This document shows, piece by piece, positions 19,888 to 25,455 of a stretch of 25,455 bases of DNA. The notes under the pieces are model-generated. The model saw nothing but the letters and a program-made list of their open reading frames with translations. It did no database searches and was not told the DNA's origin. Origin of the DNA: Chara braunii (taxonomy: Eukaryota; Streptophyta; Charophyceae; Charales; Characeae). The DNA lies in contig BFEA01000212.1 of the NCBI GenBank assembly GCA_003427395.1, positions 1,047,064 through 1,072,518 of the forward strand. Reading direction: 5' to 3'. How positions within the stretch are numbered: the first letter of the stretch is position 1; every line of letters starts with the position of its first letter. Both the position numbers and the translations under genes were made by a program.

Positions 19888-20075
19888 TGCCTGTACCCAA
19901 ACCTCCAGGAAGGGGACGACCGCCAAAGCCACAGATGCAATACCGAGTGCGGTTCAGACATCACATTGATCCTCAAGAAGACCGATGGTTCACAAGAGAG
20001 GCATTAATGAAGACTGCTCCCCCAATTATCTCAAGTTATGAGAGAAAGCTGAAAGGGAAGCAGCCTGTTACATAA
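19827..20075 (+). pseudogene. Element C chromodomain-like integrase tail
   Basis: This open frame follows a frameshift after the integrase C-terminal domain. It has an acidic start (GHVDIDDIIEH), a Pro/Lys-rich basic loop (PVPKPPGRGRPPKP), a strand with aromatic and basic residues (QYRVRFRHH), Trp and a C-terminal helix (EALMKTAPPIISSYE), ending at TAA. This is the layout of diverged chromodomains in plant chromoviruses. It is in the same position as element A's tail, and this copy has no internal stop. Confidence 0.65.
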
Positions 20076-20095
20076 ACACTTCTCAGAGGACTATT

Positions 20096-20111
20096 GAAGA
20101 AAAGGAGGGAA
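20096..20111 (+). other. Polypurine tract of element C
   Basis: GAAGAAAAGGAGGGAA, pure purine, ends directly at the 3' LTR start (TG at 20112). Confidence 0.88.
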
Positions 20112-20634
20112 TGCAAGGATCTGGGTCCTCGACAGGCCTAAGGGGTCCCCGCTGCAAATGTGCCCGCCCTAAGTGAAGGCGGGGCTAACAAATTACGAGA
20201 GGCCCTTGGCTGTCAATTTCGTATTTAGGGTCCAGGCAGTTTTGTCGTGCCAGTTGGTTGAAGGAAAACACAGGCCGAGCAGCGTGGAAATTCCCAGGCC
20301 TTCTAGGCCTTTCCGAAAGCACAGGCCCTAGGCGAGATTCGCAGCCTCATACACAGACAGTTGGGAGGCCCAACCGAATGAGGCCCAATAGTTGCACCAG
20401 AGGCACAACACCCTGGGGCCTACCGGAAGCTTCTGGGCCCCGGCTCAGGGAAGCCAGACTGCGAAGCCAGGCCAACTTTTTTCCATATAGGAAAGAGCTC
20501 GCTGGTTGACAGCTCATTCACGCACTTGCATGCCTAGCAGCAGCGCTGCCGGAGCAAAGGCTCGTGGGCTGCGATAGGTGCTGAGCGGCAAGGCGTGGGC
20601 ACGTGCGGTCATGTGAAGGAGGAGGGCACTGACG
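20112..20634 (+). repeat. Truncated 3' LTR of element C
   Basis: It begins TGCAAGGATCTGGG and follows the 5' LTR to the GAAGGAGG-GGGC(A/G)CTG stretch, equal to about 12805 in the 5' copy. Thereafter the two sequences part, so about 460 bp of the LTR are absent. Within the shared part the 3' copy has an extra 13 bases flanked by GCCAG near 20455-20475. Confidence 0.9.
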
Positions 20635-21638
20635 GGCGCATCGGTCCCCCAGGGGAACCCTCCCGGCCTCGTCACGCGGGATTTTGCAGGACTTTGTCGC
20701 GGAGAGCGTTTGCCGCTCCGGCCGAGTGCGCCAACCGTACCTTTTGTGGGCCCCTACGACAGGACAGGATCATGCGAGGCACGCCTTACCTCCACCCGTG
20801 GGAGTTGTCACCAACCCTTGGGTGGGGGTATCCCCGCCGAGCTACCGAACCACATACGAAGGCTTTTCATATGCAATCGCGGAGGTGGTCCGACCGAGGG
20901 CGTTTCTCATTCGCTGTAGTGTAAGGGGAACGCGTGGTCAATGCCCCTCAATCGGACCGGCAACGAATCAACGCATTGGGGGCTAAGGTCCCAAGCTTGA
21001 CTCGTCGTCGGTCGACTAGGATGCATTCCACTCACCAAGTCAAGCAGAAGTTTGTGTGGCATTAGGCGATCATTCTCACAACCGTTGTGTGGCTTGTCCA
21101 TCCGCATTCACAGAATACTCAGACTATCGCCAGACTCAAATCAAAGATCTTATAGGCATACCTGCAATCGCACAGAGTTCAAACAAACAACATCACACAC
21201 ACTAAGGGAGTCAACTTCACTGCTTTCTGCGACTCACACCCTGCCTTGTGCATACAAGCCCCAACCAATTTCCACCATCCCTCAAGAAAGGTACTCAGTC
21301 TTTAAAAGTGGCCACTTGGAAAGAAATCTGGGTGAAAACCCCAAGAAACATAAAAACCCACAAGAGCCAAGGCCTTAGGTTGAGATGCAGAAGCAGGGAA
21401 GTTGCGTCGTAAACCAACCTGTTATCAAGAGATAACAGAGGAGTGACCCTTTGAAGGATCAGGCTGAACAGATCAAACCTTCAATCAAGTGCGAAAACCT
21501 GCATCACAATACAAGCCAAAGAGAGTCACTACTATGTTCAAGCCAAGTGGAGAACATGCTCCAACTCATAGCCTAACTCCTCTACTGACTTCGCTTTCAC
21601 CTTCCTTTAACTGGCACCAAAGTTATCGAGAATTTTGA
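20635..21638. other. Unassigned DNA right of element C
   Basis: The first about 385 bp are GC-rich and contain a small palindrome GGTCCCCCAGGGGAACC (20643-20659). The open frames (for example 20684-20986) have no family features. From about 21020 the DNA becomes AT-richer and CA-rich without coding signal. No LTR, PBS or gene was recognised. Confidence 0.5.
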
Positions 21639-23038
21639 TAGCATCTCCCCAAGTTAGGGGGAATTGCTAGATTTCTCCTAGCTGAAAATAATCGAACTCT
21701 CCAAATTCCACAAAATTTCGGCAACGCCTCCCGTAGGAAAAGTGTTTTTTTCAGTATTTCTAGGAGTCAAAAAATGACTAACTCTCTTCAGATTTGTGAA
21801 AATTTCGGCAGCGCTTCCCGTAGGAGCAGGAAGCTCCCAAGATTTATACAAAGCTGAAAATGCAAAGAAAGCAGGAAGCTCCCAACATAAATTATGCACA
21901 TAAAGCATATGACTAGACCGCCCTAACTTAAGGGTACGCCTAACTTTTGCTTAACTGATGACATGAGGCATAAGACTAGACTGCCCCAACTTAAGGGTAT
22001 GCCTAGTCAGCCTTAAACGAAGTTTACGTAGGGCATAGGATTAGACTGCCCCAACTTAGGGGTATGCCTAACCTGCCTAAACAAACACAAACGATGAATG
22101 ACCGGACTGCCCTAACTTAAGGGTACGTCCAACCTACATAACATCAACGACAAGGGCATATCGCTAGGCCGCCCCAGCTTAGGGGTACGACTAGTTAGCC
22201 TAAAAAGTTGAAGTTACGTAAGGCAATGCGACCAGACCGCCATAACTTAAGGGTACGCCTGATTTGCCTAAACAAGTTACAGACGACGTATGACTAAGCC
22301 GCCCCAACTTAGGGGTACGCTTAGCCTCTGTGACAACATTTCAAACAACCATAAATACTTTGCACAAATTTTATAACTTTCTTTCTTCTTAGGCAGATGG
22401 TCAGAACTACCCAACTTAGGGAGACATCCGACCCTGCCTTGTGTTTAAAAGGGAAAATAAAAGAAGATTTATACTAACTCTCTGCCCCTTTTGTATTATC
22501 ACGAGTATAGGACCGAACTGCCCTAACTTAAGGGTATGCTCAATCTGCCCGGGTTACCTTCATTTCATATTCTTCATTTGTCTGTCTTCCCTTTTTGTTC
22601 TACCTGACTTACTGACTGGCTTTCCCAACTTAGGGTGCCCGGTCTGTTAGATAATACAAGTTCGCATAATATATGTATCAAATTTTATACTTTGGTTGGC
22701 CATCAAGTTCACAACTTATGACTAAGCCGCCCCAACTTAGGGGTACGCTTAGTCTTATGCCTTTGTCCCCCTCAGAAAAAAACACACACAGAACTGGGTC
22801 TACTCAACTTAGAATATCCCCAACTTTGTTTTCAGCAACCCAAAAGAAACACCAGGATTCCGAGTACTCCCAACTTAGGGTGCTCGTACTCCTGTTCAGA
22901 AACCCTCAAAGGAAACAACGACTGGTCCGTTCCAACTTAGGATAGGCCCAGTCCTAAAAGGTCATACATTCAGGCCAGCAAACAAAAATAAAACATAGCA
23001 CTGAACCCACTCAACTTAGAGGGATCCAGCCTTGGGTT
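21639..23038. repeat. Series of about sixteen hairpins with AACTTA loop
   Basis: Each unit has outer arm, spacer, C-run, AACTTA, G-run, spacer, outer arm. Units (approximate): 21639-21669, 21911-21944, 21974-22008, 22039-22072, 22104-22130, 22164-22195, 22231-22264, 22294-22324, 22399-22433, 22511-22545, 22614-22644, 22720-22754, 22796-22820, 22862-22891, 22920-22953 and 23004-23038. Stems change but stay paired: inner CCCC/GGGG, CCCT/AGGG or TCC/GGA; outer GACTAAGC/GCTTAGTC (22720-22754), GAGTAC/GTACTC (22862-22891), GACTGG/CCAGTC (22920-22953), GACTAG/CTAGTC (21974-22008) and GGAC/GTCC (22104-22130). The loop varies only to AGCTTA (22176-22181) and AAGTTA (21651-21656). There is no coding signal. 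The weakest units are 22511-22545 and 22796-22820. Confidence 0.85.
21711..21830 (+). repeat. Two further copies of the TTTCGGCAGC repeat
   Basis: AAAATTTCGGCAACGCCTCCCGTAGG (split here: AAAATTTCGGCA then ACGCCTCCCGTAGG) at 21711-21736 and AAAATTTCGGCAGCGCTT followed by CCCGTAGG at about 21799-21823. They match the start of the copies at 11915-12240 but carry CCCGTAGG in place of ACCCC-GGGGT. Confidence 0.75.
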
Positions 23039-24893
23039 GACCCCGTCAAACGCATGCAAAACGCCTTCCTCCCGCCTTCCCCCTTTTTCCCTTTTCTTAA
23101 TTCAAGCAGATTAGGTGTCTGACTTTCACACATAATTCATTCCTTTCAGTTCGCAGTGGTTCAAGAAAATAAAGTACAAACAATATAAAAAAATAGTCTT
23201 TATCATAGTCTCAGTCAGAAAAAAGGTAGTAGATTTAGGGGAATACGGGATCACACGAGTAAAGCGAGATTATACCTGAGTGTTCCCTGCCTTCAGAACC
23301 CCGCCTGGGCTCCGGCAAAGCTCCCGCAATCGGTGGGTGGACCTCCCACAAGGTCTTGCTGCAGTCCTACGGGTTGCGATCCCGCCCGCCGCCTTCCTCT
23401 CGTAACTTCAGACTAGACTTAGAGTAAGAAGGGCAGAAGCAGGGGTCATTTAGTCTCTCAGATACATGGGAGGTGCTCTCAAACTCGCGGGAGAGGGCTT
23501 TGTTGTCTTCAATCGTTTGAGGGCCCCGCAATGGCAGCCAATAACGCGGCATAGTTGGTCAACTTACGGTCATAATGCAATGTACCAGTCCCCAGACGAA
23601 CCTTCAAGCCGCCGCAATGACCCCTTGTGCCTGAACCTGGTCACCCCCTCAAGTCACCCTGTCAACCTCCTAACCAAATTGCTGCGACATAGCCTAGAAA
23701 GGAAGCCGCTTTCGAACAGAGCACACCCCTTGCCAATATACAACACTCCGAAGACCAGCACAGCGACAACTATCGATGGAGAGTTCAGTCGTACTGACAA
23801 CACCTTAGAGGTAACGTAGCCCTCTTAGCAGCAACATGTCCCAACTGAAAAGCGGCGCCCCCCTGAATCAGTAACCTGCTGCTGCACAGATTAACAACAT
23901 TCTTCTGGCATACCCTGTGACAGCACCAGTGCTGATCGCACTTGCCGTTCTAAACCGTAACATCCACCAGCAACGAATGTCTGAAGCTGCAGTAGAAACC
24001 AATTCGGAACATAATAGCTGTGATCCGCCAACGAGTCTCAACAGAAGCACAACATGAGCCAACTGTAACAATAATCCGCCTAGTAGAATGCACAGCAAGA
24101 GCTCAGATATCATAGCATGACCACGAATCTAAACGCGAACAGCAGGGCTAGTCCCCAAGGTGGGAGCACAACAGCTGAAAACAGTCTTAACCAGCAGCAG
24201 CCGCACCCTGACAACGTCGATAGTCATGGTGATAGCTCAAATGTAGCAGCAATGGCAACGCTGGTAACCAACAACAACATCCTTAGACCCAACAACAGAG
24301 TTTAGAAGCAAGTAGCAGCTTCGTGGTAACCTGACGGCGATTGTCTTCAGTAATGGTACTTCACAAAATTTGCACTAGTTCGTTGCTGTTGAGTATGGCA
24401 ATCAACGTACGGCAGCAGCTGTCCTCCGCCCGTACCGGACATTAACAGCCGAACCCGAAAAGTCAAACAGACCACAACAGCTACGAAATACCTGCCAATG
24501 TCAACGTCTCAGCAGCACTTGACACACAGCCAGGTAGCAACACGGTATCGAGAAGACATAGTGTTGTAACGTACAACAAATGTCGTCAAAACACACCGTT
24601 TCTGAAACCGGTAACCTGACTTTTCAGAGGAAAAAAAAAAACAAAAAAAAAAACAGTTCAGCGGGAGCGACAGCGGCAACTAAAACCAACTGCAGCCTGC
24701 AAATGGCAGCGACTCAGATCAGTACCACCGACCCAAAAAGAACAGACTGTGCAGTGGTATCACTCCGTCAAGAGCTGAAGCAACGGACTCCAGGCCAACA
24801 AGAGTTCTCTTCCACCACCACCAGTAGTATACTCGAGGCTTTTCCCCGTTTGCGCTCAACACCCGGACCACGATCATACTGTTACTACGCTAA
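23039..24893. other. Unassigned DNA, partly CAG/CAA-rich
   Basis: 23039-23820 is mixed-composition DNA with short open frames and no family features. From about 23820 to 24560 it is rich in CAR and AAC triplets; one short frame (24117-24305) would be Gln/Asn-rich, but such composition gives open frames by itself. No gene, LTR or RNA could be supported. Confidence 0.5.
24631..24653 (+). repeat. A-rich tract
   Basis: Eleven A, one C, eleven A. It could be a retroposon tail or simple sequence; nothing nearby decides. Confidence 0.8.
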
Positions 24894-25339
24894 CTTATCA
24901 AAATTGACAAGGCAACCAATGTATACCAGAAGCAGCACCTGAAGTACATGCCCATCTCGATCATGCAGACCTTCACGATGACCAGGTACGTGCCCTTACC
25001 CCCTTTCGTCTTGTACTCCCTCGTATCTACAGTTCTGCTGTCTTCCTTTTGCTCCAACGTACCTGGCTTGCACAGGTGCATTCAGCTGAGTTTTGTTATA
25101 CTTGGGTATGTATATACCTACTTCTCTAAAAGCTCGCCCTTCGCATTGGGCCAGGTTAATTCGCCTTGCAACCCACAAATGGCAACGTGACTCTCGTGTG
25201 TCGAGATTGCGACCATAAAAAAAATCAGCAAGGTCAGGATCTCGATCACATCACGGGGAAGAGGATCAATATCGAGACCTTGATCTTTGGAGGCAGCAAT
25301 GTCAGGATCTCGTTGTATCCGAGGTGGTGCGACAGACTG
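24894..25339 (+). other. Possible exon-like stretches, weak
   Basis: Two open stretches each end in a donor-like GTACGT. The first, about 24894-24985, reads QKQHLKYMPISIMQTFTMT before AG|GTACGT. The second, about 25160-25339, reads GKRINIETLIFGGSNVRIS and then LYPRWCDRL before CTG|GTACGT. The second has a spacing (G-K, E, G-S, V-R, P) like the Sm2 strand of Sm/LSm proteins, but short chance similarity is quite possible. I do not assign a product. Confidence 0.2.
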
Positions 25340-25371
25340 GTACGTGCTTCGTACCCCACCATTTCCCCGTT

Positions 25372-25373
<2 letters not shown>

Positions 25374-25455
<82 letters not shown>
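25374..25455 (+). repeat. (CT)n microsatellite running off the window
   Basis: Uninterrupted CT for at least 82 bases to the last base. Confidence 0.98.

Larger units (their letters stand above)
12295..20634 (+). mobile_element. Element C: Ty3/gypsy LTR retrotransposon with chromodomain-like tail, decayed, 3' LTR truncated
   Basis: It has a 5' LTR, PBS, leader, gag, protease, RT, RNase H, integrase, chromodomain-like tail, polypurine tract and part of a 3' LTR, all on the plus strand. The LTR copies at 12295 and 20112 are similar over about 500 bp, roughly 90% by eye, with several substitutions and a 13-bp insertion in the 3' copy. That is older than element A's LTR pair suggests. The coding region has many stops and frameshifts. 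Element C resembles A in protein order and motifs but differs in LTR, leader and gag N-terminus, so it is another family. Confidence 0.95.

Noticed and set aside
20684-20986. 100-codon frame in the GC-rich block
   Set aside because: No recognisable domain and two other frames are also open there.
21900-22960. CRISPR-like array (regular repeats with spacers)
   Set aside because: Repeats are diverged with paired changes, spacing changes, no cas genes, and the context is a eukaryotic retrotransposon region.
23868-24113. Minus-strand Leu-rich frame that looks like a membrane protein
   Set aside because: It is the antisense of CAG-rich DNA, which gives Leu runs by composition; no start context or family likeness.
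24117-24305. Gln/Asn-rich small protein
   Set aside because: Composition follows from CAR/AAC-rich DNA; no conserved motif or supporting neighbours.

Overview
The window is eukaryotic, repeat-dominated nuclear DNA. It holds three Ty3/gypsy-type (Metaviridae) LTR retrotransposon copies plus non-coding repeats, and I found no intact host gene. Primer-binding sites resembling the 3' end of initiator tRNA-Met, chromodomain-like integrase tails, telomere-like CCCTAA motifs and a repeated TTTCGGCAGC motif all fit a large green-plant (streptophyte) genome. A charophyte- or bryophyte-like genome is only a guess. Assembly gaps (one N at 8186, 39 Ns at 11687-11725) point to a draft scaffold.

Layout. 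1-8421: element A, plus strand. Its 5' LTR is cut by the window edge (1-114), followed by PBS, a long leader, decayed gag, protease, RT, RNase H, integrase and chromodomain-like tail, a polypurine tract and a full 3' LTR (6977-8421). 8422-11220: element B, minus strand, with protease and a long GC-rich gag. Element A interrupts it just after protease, so B's RT-to-integrase half should lie left of base 1. 11221-12294: B's leader side, an inverted repeat that encloses the 39-N gap, AT-rich DNA and three copies of a TTTCGGCAGC repeat. 12295-20634: element C, plus strand. It has a 982-bp 5' LTR, PBS, leader, decayed gag-pol, polypurine tract and a 3' LTR that stops about half way. 20635-21638: unassigned DNA. 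21639-23038: about sixteen short hairpins with a near-constant AACTTA loop and stems that change in a compensating way. 23039-25455: mostly unassigned DNA, with a weak exon-like stretch at the end and a (CT)n microsatellite running off the window.

How it fits together. In each element the parts follow the usual Ty3/gypsy order: Gag packages RNA, protease matures the polyprotein, RT/RNase H copies the RNA and integrase inserts the DNA. All three are broken by stops, frameshifts and small deletions, and many of C's lesions can be explained as C-to-T or G-to-A changes. The hairpin series at 21.6-23.0 kb is the least explained and most interesting signal.
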